From positions 496,001 to 560,000 of the forward strand of contig NZ_JANBVS010000002.1 in NCBI RefSeq assembly GCF_024586915.1: 64,000 nt of DNA. Direction: 5' to 3'. A program made the position numbers and the translations under genes. The notes beneath the pieces are model-generated. The model made no database searches and was not told where the DNA came from. It saw only the letters and a list, made by a program, of their open reading frames with translations. Shown piece after piece: positions 55,665 to 64,000 of the stretch (positions are counted from its first letter, which is position 1; each line of letters opens with the position of its first letter). Origin of the DNA: Bradyrhizobium sp. SRS-191 (lineage in GTDB: Bacteria; Pseudomonadota; Alphaproteobacteria; Rhizobiales; Xanthobacteraceae).

Positions 55665-57505
55665 GGCGTCGGTTTGAAGGCCGCCGCCTTCGCCGCCAGC
55701 TCGCCCCGCACGCGCGCGACCACCGGCTCGAAGCGACAGCCGGCATCCTGCCGGAACAGCCGCGCGCTCGGATACCACGGGCTATCCTCTCGGTCGCGCA
55801 GCCAGCGCCAGTCGGCGACGTGAGGCAGCATGATCCAGGTCGGCCGCCCCAACGTCGCGGCGAGATGCGCAGTGCTGGTGCAAACGGTCACGACCACGTC
55901 GAGGCAGGACATGAGCGCCGCCGTCTCGGCGAAGTCGGTCAGTTCGGCAGTGAAGTCGCGGATGCCGCTCTGCTGCGCGAGCAGCGCCTTGTCCGCGAGC
56001 CGCAGCTCTTTCTGCAGGCTGATGAAGTCCGCCTCGACATCGAGCAGCGGCAGCAGGGTCGACAGCGGCATCGAGCGGTTGCCGTCATTGGCCTGGTGCG
56101 GGTTGCCGGACCAGACGAGGCCGACGCGCAGCCGGTCGTGCGGTCCGAGCCGCTGCTCCCAGGCCGCGATGCGATCGGCCGGCGGAGGCGGCAGATAGCT
56201 GGCGGGCGGAATGGTGGCGAGCGTCGTGCCGAAAGCGAGCGGCAGGCTCATGATCGGGCAATGCCTATCGAAGGCCGGCCGCTGCAGGTCCGGCGTGAAG
56301 GCGAGGCACTGCGAGACGCCGTCGATGCCGGCCATCAGCCGCCGCAGCGGCTCGCGCACCACCAGGATCACCTTGGCGCCGCGCGCCGCGACCAGGGGCA
56401 GATAGCGCGCGAACTGGATGTTGTCGCCGAAGCCCTCGTCCTCCTCGATCAGGATGGTCTTGCCGGCGATGTCCTCCTTCCCGAGCCATTTAGGCTGAGC
56501 GAAGCGCGGATAGTCCGGCGAGAAATCCGGCATCCTCCAGCGCGCCTCGCGGTGTGCCCAGCCGGCTTCGTAGTCGCCGCATTGCAGCTCGACATGGGCG
56601 AGCTGCCACTCAGCCTTGGCGTTGTCGGGGTCGATCGCGAGGATCTCGCGGTAGACCGCGGCAGCCGCCTCGAAGCGCGGCAGCTGCAGCAGCGCAAAGC
56701 CCTTGTTGTGCAGCACGTCGACGAAGCCCGGCCGCAGCGCCAAGGCCTTGTCGAACCAGACCAGCGCCTCTTCGTTGCGGCGCAGGCGGACGAGGGCATC
56801 GCCGAGATTGTTGCAGACGAGCGGATCCGTCGGCGCAAGCGCTTGCGCGCGCTGGCAATCGGCCAGATAGTCGTCGTAACGCTTCATCTCGCGGGCGCAG
56901 CGGGCGCGCATCTGCAGCGATTGGAGGTCGTCAGGCTGCTGTGTCAGGCAGACCGTGAAAGCCTGAATGGCTTCCTCATAACGCTGCTGCCCATGCAGCA
57001 GCAGGCCGCTCTGGAACGCGGCCTCCCGGTGAACGGGATTGATGGCCAGCGCATGCTGATAGCTCAGCAGTGCTTCCGCGCCGCGATCCTGCGCCAGCAG
57101 AACCGCGCCCATGTGCTTCCACAATTCGGCATCGTCGGGCTTGAGCTGGATCGCCTTGTCGAACACGGCGAGCGCATCGTTGAGCCGGCCCATCTGTTTC
57201 AGCGTGAAGCCGAGGCTGGTGAGATAGTCGATCTTCGGATTTTGCCGGATCGCCCGCGAGAACCATGCCACGGCGTGGTCGTGCTGCCCCGTCTGCAGTG
57301 CGATGATGCCCATCAGCGCCAGGCTGTCGGCGTGGTTCGGGTCGGCCGCCAACGCCTGCTCGCAGCACATCTGCGCGTCGAGCGGGCGGCCGCCGCCGAG
57401 ATGGAGCATGGCGGCCTCGTACAATGCCGCCGGCGACAGCGGCGGCGCCTTGCCGGGGCCGGGCGTTGCGCTCCTGGCGCCTTTGTTCCGGTCGCTGCGG
57501 CTCAT
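55661..57505 (-). CDS. TPR protein with C-terminal glycosyltransferase-like domain
   Basis: This 614-residue protein contains about eight tetratricopeptide repeats over residues 30-330 (for example YLTSLGFTLKQMGRLNDALAVF). The C-terminal region from about residue 350 resembles GT41/GT9-type glycosyltransferases: DNIQFARYLPLVAARGAKVI, then VGLVWSGNPHQANDGNRSM, and a late TSTAHLAATLGRP. Such proteins are common in rhizobia, perhaps glycosylating secreted or surface proteins. The acceptor is unknown. The start at 57505 follows AGGA. It is the only such fusion in this window. Confidence 0.85.
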   Translation of the reverse strand: MSRSDRNKGARSATPGPGKAPPLSPAALYEAAMLHLGGGRPLDAQMCCEQALAADPNHADSLALMGIIALQTGQHDHAVAWFSRAIRQNPKIDYLTSLGFTLKQMGRLNDALAVFDKAIQLKPDDAELWKHMGAVLLAQDRGAEALLSYQHALAINPVHREAAFQSGLLLHGQQRYEEAIQAFTVCLTQQPDDLQSLQMRARCAREMKRYDDYLADCQRAQALAPTDPLVCNNLGDALVRLRRNEEALVWFDKALALRPGFVDVLHNKGFALLQLPRFEAAAAVYREILAIDPDNAKAEWQLAHVELQCGDYEAGWAHREARWRMPDFSPDYPRFAQPKWLGKEDIAGKTILIEEDEGFGDNIQFARYLPLVAARGAKVILVVREPLRRLMAGIDGVSQCLAFTPDLQRPAFDRHCPIMSLPLAFGTTLATIPPASYLPPPPADRIAAWEQRLGPHDRLRVGLVWSGNPHQANDGNRSMPLSTLLPLLDVEADFISLQKELRLADKALLAQQSGIRDFTAELTDFAETAALMSCLDVVVTVCTSTAHLAATLGRPTWIMLPHVADWRWLRDREDSPWYPSARLFRQDAGCRFEPVVARVRGELAAKAAAFKPTP

Positions 57506-57707
57506 CGCTGGATCCTGTCTCGGGATCGAAAATTCATAAGTGATTCCCGTGATATCGAGAAGGATCATGGTAGGGCGGGTGAGCATGGGCGGCGGAGGGG
57601 CTGGCCTCCCGCGTCGCGAGCGTCTAACAAGCGCCCCGAAGTCGAACCAGGCCTTTGCAATGACACGCACCGCGGGCTCAGACCGCGCGGCAGGGAGGGA
57701 GCGCCAT

Positions 57708-58493
57708 ATGCAACAGCCGAACGCCTCCGAACGGCTCGATCTGGCGGCGATGGTCGCCGATCTCAACGCCCTGTTGCGGCTGAAGACGACGGTGATCGGC
57801 ATCAAGATGTTCGCCCGCGTCGCGGACATGGAGGCGGTCGAGAAGATCCGCCGTCCCACGGCCGTGCACACCACCGACCAGATCGTCAGCATGGCCGCGC
57901 GGCTCGGCTGGACCGTCGGCATCACCGGCGACGATCTCGTCGGCGCGCAGTGCCGCGCCGTGATCGGGCTCGGCCCGCAGGACGAGACCTGGTTGAAGGG
58001 CGAGGGCTATGTCGGCGTCTGGCACGGCACCGCCGAGGATGCCCGCAAGCGCCAGGAGGCGCTCGACGTCGTGCCGGTCGGCCGCTATCAGGCGATGGTT
58101 GTCAGCCCGCTGGCGAGCGGCCGGCTCGATCCGCCGGACATCTGCCTCGTCTATGCGACGCCGGGACAGATGATCATCCTGATCAACGGCCTCCAATATG
58201 TCGGCTACAAGAAGTTCGAATGGGGCGTTGTCGGCGAGACCGCCTGCGCCGATTCCTGGGGCCGTGCGCTGAAGACCGGCGAGCCGAGTTTGTCGCTGCC
58301 ATGCTTTGCCGAGCGCCGCTATGGCGGCGTTCCGGACGAGGAGATGCTGATGGCGTTGAAGCCGTCCGATCTCGCCAAGGCGATCGCCGGCATGAAGCAG
58401 CTCGCCAAGAACGGCCTGCGCTATCCCATCGCGCCCTACGGCATCCAGAACGACGTCCGCGCCGGGATGGGCGTGTCGTATGGGAAGAAATGA
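57708..58493 (+). CDS. DUF169-family protein
   Basis: This 261-residue protein is of the DUF169 family. LLRLKTTVIGIKMFARVADM is its typical opening and residues about 90-220 hold VPVGRYQAMVVSPLASGRL and KKFEWGVVGETACADSW. Several Cys are present but no classical cluster. Function is unestablished. The start at 57708 has GGGAGGGA upstream. The next gene begins 55 bases after its stop. Confidence 0.85.
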   Translation: MQQPNASERLDLAAMVADLNALLRLKTTVIGIKMFARVADMEAVEKIRRPTAVHTTDQIVSMAARLGWTVGITGDDLVGAQCRAVIGLGPQDETWLKGEGYVGVWHGTAEDARKRQEALDVVPVGRYQAMVVSPLASGRLDPPDICLVYATPGQMIILINGLQYVGYKKFEWGVVGETACADSWGRALKTGEPSLSLPCFAERRYGGVPDEEMLMALKPSDLAKAIAGMKQLAKNGLRYPIAPYGIQNDVRAGMGVSYGKK

Positions 58494-58548
58494 AACCAAA
58501 TCCGCCGTCACGGCTGAACTGATCCGCATCGACTTCCAGGAAACGAGA

Positions 58549-59727
58549 ATGACGTCATCCAAATTCGACCTCGTCGTCTACGGCGCAACCGGCTTCACGG
58601 GGAAGCTCGTCGCCGAATATCTCGCCACGCAGTATCGCGGCGACACCTCGCTGCGCTGGGCGATGGCCGGCCGCAGCCTGGACAAGCTCGCCGCCGTTCG
58701 CGACGAGATCGGCGCGCCGGCCGATACACCGCTGATCGCAGCCGATGCGTCCGATCCGGAGTCGCTGAAGGCGATGGTGGCGCAGACCAGGCTGGTACTC
58801 ACGACCGTCGGTCCGTATCAGCTCTACGGCAACGAGCTCGTCGCCCTCTGCGCCGAAACCGGTACCGACTATGTCGATCTCTGCGGCGAGCCGGTGTGGA
58901 TGCGGCAGATGATCGACAGGCATCAGGCTGCCGCCGAAAAGAGCGGGGCGCGCATCGTATTCTCCTGCGGCTTCGATTCCGTCCCGTTCGAGCTCGGCGT
59001 CTACTTCGTGCAGCAGCAGGCCAAGAAGGCGCTCGGCGCGCCTGCCGCCCGCGTCAAGGGCCGCGTCCGCGGCATGAGCGGCACGCTGTCGGGCGGCACG
59101 GCCGCGAGCGCCAAGGCAACGTTCGATGCGGTCGCCAAGGATCTCAGCCTCGTGTCGATCCTGAAGGATTTCTTCGCGCTGACGCCGGGCTTCAAGGGCC
59201 CGAAGCAGCCGGCCGGCAACAAGCCTCTCTATGAGGAGGACCTGCAGTCCTGGACGGCGCCGTTCATGATGGCGCTGATCAACACCCGCAACGTCCACCG
59301 CTCCAACATGCTGATGGGTTTCCCGTACGGCCAGGACTTCGTCTACGACGAGATGGTGCTGACCGGACAGGGCGAGAAGGGCGAGGCCAACGCCAAGAAG
59401 GTGATGGCGGCGAACGCCGAGAAGACCGGTCCGAACGCGCCGAAGCCGGGCGAGGGCCCCTCCAAGGAGGAGCGCGACAACGGCTACTACAACCTGCTCT
59501 TTGTCGCGATCGGCCCCGACGGCCGCCAGGTCCGCGCCACCGTCAAGGGCGACCGCGATCCCGGCTACGGCTCGACCTCGAAGATGATCTCCGAATGCGC
59601 CGTCGGCCTGCTGCGCGACGGTGCCAGCGTGAAGGGCGGCTTCTGGACCCCAGGCGCGGCGCTCCAGGACAGCCTGATCAAGCGGCTGGTCGACAATGCC
59701 GGGCTGACGTTCACGGTGGAGGATTAA
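58549..59727 (+). CDS. saccharopine dehydrogenase-like NAD(P)-binding oxidoreductase
   Basis: This 392-residue protein starts FDLVVYGATGFTGKLVAEYL, a Rossmann dinucleotide motif. The rest aligns with the trans-acting enoyl reductase/saccharopine reductase-like group (LVLTTVGPYQLYGNELVALC, CGFDSVPFELGVYF). In mycobacteria relatives act on polyketide lipids, but the role here is unknown. The start at 58549 was chosen for the family N-terminus. Its stop TAA lies in TTAA shared with the convergent ligase gene. Confidence 0.85.
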   Translation: MTSSKFDLVVYGATGFTGKLVAEYLATQYRGDTSLRWAMAGRSLDKLAAVRDEIGAPADTPLIAADASDPESLKAMVAQTRLVLTTVGPYQLYGNELVALCAETGTDYVDLCGEPVWMRQMIDRHQAAAEKSGARIVFSCGFDSVPFELGVYFVQQQAKKALGAPAARVKGRVRGMSGTLSGGTAASAKATFDAVAKDLSLVSILKDFFALTPGFKGPKQPAGNKPLYEEDLQSWTAPFMMALINTRNVHRSNMLMGFPYGQDFVYDEMVLTGQGEKGEANAKKVMAANAEKTGPNAPKPGEGPSKEERDNGYYNLLFVAIGPDGRQVRATVKGDRDPGYGSTSKMISECAVGLLRDGASVKGGFWTPGAALQDSLIKRLVDNAGLTFTVED

Positions 59728-60995
59728 GATGTGGCGTGCGGGCCGGTCGACAATGATCGGCTCGTCTCGGCCTGATGCGCGCGGGTGGCGGCGATCATGC
59801 CCCACATCGTGCCAAGCATCAGGAAGAAGTGCCGCCAGTGGTCGGTGTCGATGATGAAGCTTTCGCCGACGGTGCCGAGGAAGGCGGAAAAGACTGCGAT
59901 GTATGTGCGCTGCCACGGCACGCGCACGAACAGATAGCGGAAGCCGAGAAGGACGGTCGTGAAGACGAGCGCGGGATAGCAGATGCCGGACAGCCAGCCG
60001 CCCGACATGAAGGCGTTCAGATAGGAGTTGTGGGTGTCCTCGGGGAAGTAGTTGTGGAACTGCAGCGGTCCGATCCCGAACGGCAGATCGAGCGCCATGT
60101 CCGCGCCGAGGATGTGGCGGCCGAACCGGCCGAAACGGCCCTCGTCGTAGCTCTGGTCGAAGCTCGCCCGCTGCTTGAACATGTCGGCGATGGAGTCGAT
60201 CGAGAGCAGGACGCCGATCAGGAGGATGCCCGCCACGGCGGCCGCGAGCGTCATGACGATGATGCGGGAGCGTTCGCTCCGCGTCTGGCTGGTCAGCACC
60301 ATCAGCACCAGCATGAAGGCGGCGGTGAGCACGAGGCCGCCCCAGGCCGCGCGGGAGAAGGCGAGCAGGATGGCGAGCGCCATGATGCTGAGCGCGAAGC
60401 TCGCGCGCAGGGTTGCGGCGAGGCGGGCGGTGACGACGTTCTGCAGCGCGAGCAGCGCCGGCAGGATCAGGAATGCGCCGAGCACGTTCGGGTCCTTGAA
60501 CGTGCCGCGCGCGCGGCCATACAGCGTGAGGAGATCATAGCCGCCGGGTACGAGATGAAAATATCCGGCGACGCCCGCGAGGCCGGCAATCGCGCCGCCC
60601 ATGACGAGGCCGCGCCGGAGCATGTCGAGCCGCGCAGCGGTGTCTTCCGCGGTCACCATGGCCAGCAGCATGGCGGTGACCGCCATGTACCAGGAGGTCG
60701 CGATCCAGCTCGCGATCTTGGAATCGCCCAGCAGCGGAACGGCGCTGATCGTGTAGCCGAGATTGACCAGGAAGAGGAGCAGAAGGAGGGGCAGAAAGAC
60801 GGCGCGCAGCCTGATCCCCGTCGCGATGAAAACCGCGGCGGATGCGAGCGTGGCGAGCTCGTACGGGCTGGGTTCGATGAAGACGATGGCGCCGGACGCA
60901 CCGATCATCCAGACCAGCGCGCGCTGAAGGGCCGTCACGCCTGGAGGGGCGATCGGCCTCGACGCGAACTCTCCGGCAGCCGCCGTGTACGCCAT
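59724..60995 (-). CDS. O-antigen ligase/Wzy-type polysaccharide polymerase
   Basis: This 423-residue membrane protein has about eleven helices and a Wzy_C domain. The conserved ligase/polymerase segment is DLPFGIGPLQFHNYFPEDTH, followed by NSYLNAFMSGGW. It is expected to polymerise or ligate lipid-linked polysaccharide in the inner membrane. ATG at 60995 yields MAYTAAAGEF; a longer start at 61046 is possible but not better supported. It lies next to the undecaprenyl-phosphate sugar transferase on the same strand. Confidence 0.88.
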   Translation of the reverse strand: MAYTAAAGEFASRPIAPPGVTALQRALVWMIGASGAIVFIEPSPYELATLASAAVFIATGIRLRAVFLPLLLLLFLVNLGYTISAVPLLGDSKIASWIATSWYMAVTAMLLAMVTAEDTAARLDMLRRGLVMGGAIAGLAGVAGYFHLVPGGYDLLTLYGRARGTFKDPNVLGAFLILPALLALQNVVTARLAATLRASFALSIMALAILLAFSRAAWGGLVLTAAFMLVLMVLTSQTRSERSRIIVMTLAAAVAGILLIGVLLSIDSIADMFKQRASFDQSYDEGRFGRFGRHILGADMALDLPFGIGPLQFHNYFPEDTHNSYLNAFMSGGWLSGICYPALVFTTVLLGFRYLFVRVPWQRTYIAVFSAFLGTVGESFIIDTDHWRHFFLMLGTMWGMIAATRAHQAETSRSLSTGPHATS

Positions 60996-61082
60996 CACCA
61001 ACTCACACTCATACGCAACATCAGGCGGGACCGGCCGTACAAACACACGAAGCGGATATGCGTCCGCTCCGGATCCCGGAAA

Positions 61083-62636
61083 TCAGTAAGCGTTCTCGTT
61101 CTTGGTCATCAGCGCCAGCGGCGTCTTCAACAGGATGTAGAGATCGAACAGCACGGACCAGTTCTCGATGTAATAGAGGTCGAACTCGACGCGCTTCTGG
61201 ATCTTCTCCTGGTTGTCGATCTCGCCGCGCCAGCCATTGATCTGCGCCCAGCCGGTGATCCCCGGCTTGACGCGGTGGCGGGCGAAGTAGCCGTCGACGG
61301 CCTCGTCGAACATCCGGTTCTGCAGCTTGCCCTGCACCGCATGCGGCCGGGGGCCGACGAGGGAGAGGTTGCCCTTGAACACCACGTTGAACAGCTGAGG
61401 CAGCTCGTCGAGGCTGGTCTTGCGGATGAAGCGGCCGACGCGGGTCACGCGCGGATCGTTCTTGGTGACGACCTTGGACGCCGTCGGATCGGCCTGATGA
61501 TGGTACAACGAGCGGAACTTGAAGACGTCGATGCGCTCGTTGTTGAAGCCGAACCGCTTCTGCCGGAACAGCACCGGTCCCGGGCTGTCGAGCTTGATCG
61601 CGAGCGTAACCAGCGCCATCACCGGCAGCGCGAACAGCAGGATGAGGCCGCCGACCAGCCGGTCGAACAGCAGTTTCATCACGAGGTCCCAATCCGTGAT
61701 CGGCGCCTCGAAGACATCGAGCGTCGGAACGGCCCCGAGATAGGAATAGGAGCGGGGGCGGAAGCGGAGCTTGTTGGTATGGGCCGAGAGGCGGATGTCG
61801 ACCGGCAGCACCCACAGCTTCTTCAGCATGTCGAGGATGCGCGTCTCCGCCGAGATCGGCAACGCGAACAGCACGAGATCGACGCGGGTGCGGCGGGCGA
61901 ACTCGACGATGTCGTCGACCTTGCCGAGCTTGGGCGCGCCGGCGCAGGTATCGAGCGCACGGGAGTCGTTGCGGTCATCGAACACGCCAAGAATTTCGAT
62001 CTCGGAATCATCCTGCGCCTTCAGCGCGCGCACCAGGTCTTCGCCGCTTTGGTCGGCGCCGACGATGATGGTGCGCCGATCGAGCCGACCTTGCCGGGCC
62101 CAACTACGGATCATGTTGCGCAGCACGACGCGGCTCGCGACCAGCGCGCCCAGCCCGATGAAGAAGAACGCCGCCAGCCACAGCCGGGAGACTTCGCTGC
62201 CGATCTTGGCGAAGAAGGACAGGCCGATGAACAGCAGGAACACGAAGCAGTAGGAGGAGATCATCCGGGTCATCTGCCGCACCTGGGCGCGGAAGACCTG
62301 GATTTGGTAGATGTCGGCGGCTTGGAAGCAGACCACCGCGCTCACGGCCAGGCCAAGAATGGCAACGAGATACTCCCAATGGAAGCCGCTGAGCGGAACG
62401 ACGTAGCCGAAGTAAACGAGGCTGCCGACGATGCTCAGCAGCATGAAGTCCGTGATGCGCACGACTCCGGCGAGAACGATTGGAGAGTAGGCGCGGTGAA
62501 CCTTCTGATTGGCCACAGCGAGGGCGGCCGGCGACAGGCGGCGGCGCCGTTCAATGGCCGGCTGTCCGGCCGCGGCAGTCGATGCGGCCGTGGCGGCGGC
62601 AGCATCCAACATCGAGCGAGCGTTGATCGGTTCCAC
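61083..62636 (-). CDS. undecaprenyl-phosphate glucose-type phosphotransferase (WcaJ-like)
   Basis: This 517-residue initiating glycosyl-1-phosphate transferase starts exopolysaccharide assembly. It has the WcaJ layout: N-terminal helices, a Rossmann-like central domain (TIIVGADQSGEDLVRALKAQ), then the PGPT catalytic domain with SPGPVLFRQKRFGFNN, KFRSLYHH and RKTSLDELPQLFNVVFKGNL. The sugar is presumably glucose or galactose. Its downstream neighbour is the Wzy-like gene after about 90 bases, and the upstream gap is 129 bases. Confidence 0.92.
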   Translation of the reverse strand: MEPINARSMLDAAAATAASTAAAGQPAIERRRRLSPAALAVANQKVHRAYSPIVLAGVVRITDFMLLSIVGSLVYFGYVVPLSGFHWEYLVAILGLAVSAVVCFQAADIYQIQVFRAQVRQMTRMISSYCFVFLLFIGLSFFAKIGSEVSRLWLAAFFFIGLGALVASRVVLRNMIRSWARQGRLDRRTIIVGADQSGEDLVRALKAQDDSEIEILGVFDDRNDSRALDTCAGAPKLGKVDDIVEFARRTRVDLVLFALPISAETRILDMLKKLWVLPVDIRLSAHTNKLRFRPRSYSYLGAVPTLDVFEAPITDWDLVMKLLFDRLVGGLILLFALPVMALVTLAIKLDSPGPVLFRQKRFGFNNERIDVFKFRSLYHHQADPTASKVVTKNDPRVTRVGRFIRKTSLDELPQLFNVVFKGNLSLVGPRPHAVQGKLQNRMFDEAVDGYFARHRVKPGITGWAQINGWRGEIDNQEKIQKRVEFDLYYIENWSVLFDLYILLKTPLALMTKNENAY

Positions 62637-62765
62637 AGTCGTACAAGCCCGGATTATGTTTGTTAGTATTTTTGGTCATGTAAGCGCTGAAAGCGCCGGG
62701 GGGAATTCCCCACCGGCGGGATTAATTGGTAAATCGGAAGAAACGGTTAGCGATGGTAAATGACG

Positions 62766-63899
62766 TCAGGTCTTGGTAAATGCTTCGCGGTAGCTGTCGA
62801 GCACGCCCTCGACCATCGCCTTCTGCGAAAAATGCTGGAAGACCCGTTCGCGCAGCGCCTTGGCGCGCAGCTGCGCAGTGGCGGGATCGTCGAGCGTGGC
62901 TGCGATGGCATCCGCCATGGCGACGGCGTTGCCCGGCATGAACAGCGCCTCGCTGTGCGGCCCGAATATCTCCGGGATGCCACCAATCCTCGCCGCGATC
63001 ATCGGAACGCCGGCAGCGCCGGCTTCGATCACCACATAGGGCATGGAGTCGCCGCGTGAGGGCACGACGAGCAGGCGGCCCTTGGAAAATCCGTCACGGG
63101 CTTTCACATGTCCGATGAAGCGCACCGCAGCCGTCAAACCCAGACGCTCGACCTGGGCTTTCAGCCGGGGCAGCTCTTCGCCATCGCCGCCCAGCGTGAG
63201 CGTCAGCGCCCGGCCGCGACCGCGCAGTTGGGCCACGGCATCGATCAGAAGATCGGCGCCCTTGATGTGTCGGAACTCGCCGACATAAGCGAGATCGGTC
63301 TGATCCGCGGCCGCCGTGACGGGATCGAATTCGCCGGCGGTGACGCCGTTGAAGACGCAGTGAACGAGGCCCTGGGGGTGGCCGATCATGCGCTCATAGG
63401 TGTCGCGGGCGAACACGCTCTCGAACAGGAAAAGGTCGGTGCGGTTCATCAGCGCCCGTTCGAGCCGTCCGTAGAGTGCGCCCTTCAGCGTGTTGCGCGG
63501 ATAGTGCAGGGAGCCGCCGTGAGGCGTATAGATGCGGATTGTGCCGGGCCGATGCGGAAGCAGGCGGACGAACGCGCCGGCTTTGGCGCCATGACCGTGC
63601 AGCACGTCCGGATCGATGTTGCGCGCCAGCCGAGAAAACCGGCTCAGGGCCACGACGTCCGTTGGCCAGGGCTCGCGATGAATGGCGATGCGATGAACGC
63701 CGAGCCTCAGGCGCGGCGCGATCTGCGCCAGCGCGGCATCCGCGCGCTCCCCGCCGGTCAGGCTGTCCGCGACGATGCCGACATCGTGCCCACGATCGAC
63801 CTGACCGTTCGCAAGGTCGAGAATGTGACGGAAGATGCCGCCGACCGGAGCCCGGACGGCATGAAGGATCTTCAACGGCTTGTCAGGAGATGGGACCAT
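62766..63899 (-). CDS. glycosyltransferase family 4 protein
   Basis: This 377-residue GT-B glycosyltransferase begins KPLKILHAVRAPVGGIFRHI. The C-terminal GT4 motifs are clear: YVGEFRHIKGADLLIDA, VVPSRGDSMPYVVIEAGAAG with its E-x7-E-like pattern, and IGGIPEIFG. The product is a transferase that adds a sugar to the EPS repeat. The frame reaches a GTG at 63983 with AGAGG before it, so the protein might be 28 residues longer; homologous starts favour 63899. It is probably part of an EPS cluster continuing beyond the window. Confidence 0.85.
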   Translation of the reverse strand: MVPSPDKPLKILHAVRAPVGGIFRHILDLANGQVDRGHDVGIVADSLTGGERADAALAQIAPRLRLGVHRIAIHREPWPTDVVALSRFSRLARNIDPDVLHGHGAKAGAFVRLLPHRPGTIRIYTPHGGSLHYPRNTLKGALYGRLERALMNRTDLFLFESVFARDTYERMIGHPQGLVHCVFNGVTAGEFDPVTAAADQTDLAYVGEFRHIKGADLLIDAVAQLRGRGRALTLTLGGDGEELPRLKAQVERLGLTAAVRFIGHVKARDGFSKGRLLVVPSRGDSMPYVVIEAGAAGVPMIAARIGGIPEIFGPHSEALFMPGNAVAMADAIAATLDDPATAQLRAKALRERVFQHFSQKAMVEGVLDSYREAFTKT

Positions 63900-64000
63900 G
63901 TCGCGCTCGTCAGCGCCGTCGGCTGTGACCTGCCAGGCGCCGCTGCGGGAGCTGATCTGACGACTGGCGGATAGAGGAAGCACGGGCGCCTCTCGTCTCA

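Noticed and set aside
53690..58522. 1610-residue plus-strand ORF
   Set aside because: It covers four genes with clear families on both strands and begins in a palindromic repeat. It is the result of high GC, not a giant protein.
59775..62666. 963-residue plus-strand ORF
   Set aside because: It is antisense to the Wzy-like and WcaJ-like genes, both of which have diagnostic motifs.

Overview
This window is 64 kb of high-GC alphaproteobacterial chromosome, most likely Bradyrhizobium or a close relative in the Nitrobacteraceae. The evidence is the gene set itself (ParC, HemB, a LdtR-type MarR regulator, a GcrA-type protein, Bpt, a CBP3-like cytochrome bc1 chaperone, a K+-independent H+-pyrophosphatase). 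Several families of palindromic intergenic repeats point the same way. There is no rRNA, CRISPR array, prophage or classical insertion sequence; the only tRNA is tRNA-Pro(GGG) at 35926-36003.

Layout. 1-3.4 kb: a truncated alpha/beta hydrolase and parC. 3.6-14 kb: metal and stress functions: a CzcD-like exporter, a chromate pair (rhodanese-ChrB fusion plus ChrA), a DmeF-like exporter, ArsC, a class III nucleotide cyclase, UspA, an MFS exporter, a zinc-ribbon methyltransferase and MntH behind a short palindrome. 14-19.6 kb: bpt, an RDD membrane protein, hemB, a DUF6163 membrane protein, ldtR and three small proteins. 19.7-25.7 kb: a housekeeping cluster glyA-nrdR-ribD-ribE-ribH-nusB-thiL, interrupted by a cruciform repeat. 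25.9-36 kb: hppA, a DUF2336 protein, a Bug-type binding protein, bamE, the bc1 chaperone, yceD-plsX-fabH-ihfA, a MerR regulator and the tRNA. 36.6-43.6 kb: a methyltransferase, an exported protein, an AraC-GyrI regulator, a 35-residue membrane peptide, and a three-gene unit in which two oleate hydratase paralogues flank an exported protein with an EF-hand-like loop. 44.1-49.5 kb: a translationally coupled BMP-type ABC importer with a biuret amidohydrolase-like enzyme inside the operon. 50-53.8 kb: a small membrane protein, an SDR, a DUF559 nuclease gene enclosed by a perfect 40-bp inverted repeat, a GcrA-like protein, a small RHH-like protein and a repeat-rich kilobase. 53.8-64 kb: an acetamidase, a YdcF-like protein, a TPR-glycosyltransferase, a DUF169 protein, a saccharopine dehydrogenase-like oxidoreductase, and the edge of an exopolysaccharide cluster (Wzy-like ligase/polymerase, undecaprenyl-phosphate sugar transferase, GT4).

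The observations most worth following are the DUF559 nuclease between REP-like inverted repeats at 51422-51868, the duplicated oleate hydratase locus whose catalytic-loop Glu is Met in both copies, and the BiuH-ABC importer, which looks like a dedicated uptake and hydrolysis route for a small nitrogen-rich compound. Most long antisense ORFs in this GC-rich sequence are shadows and are not annotated.
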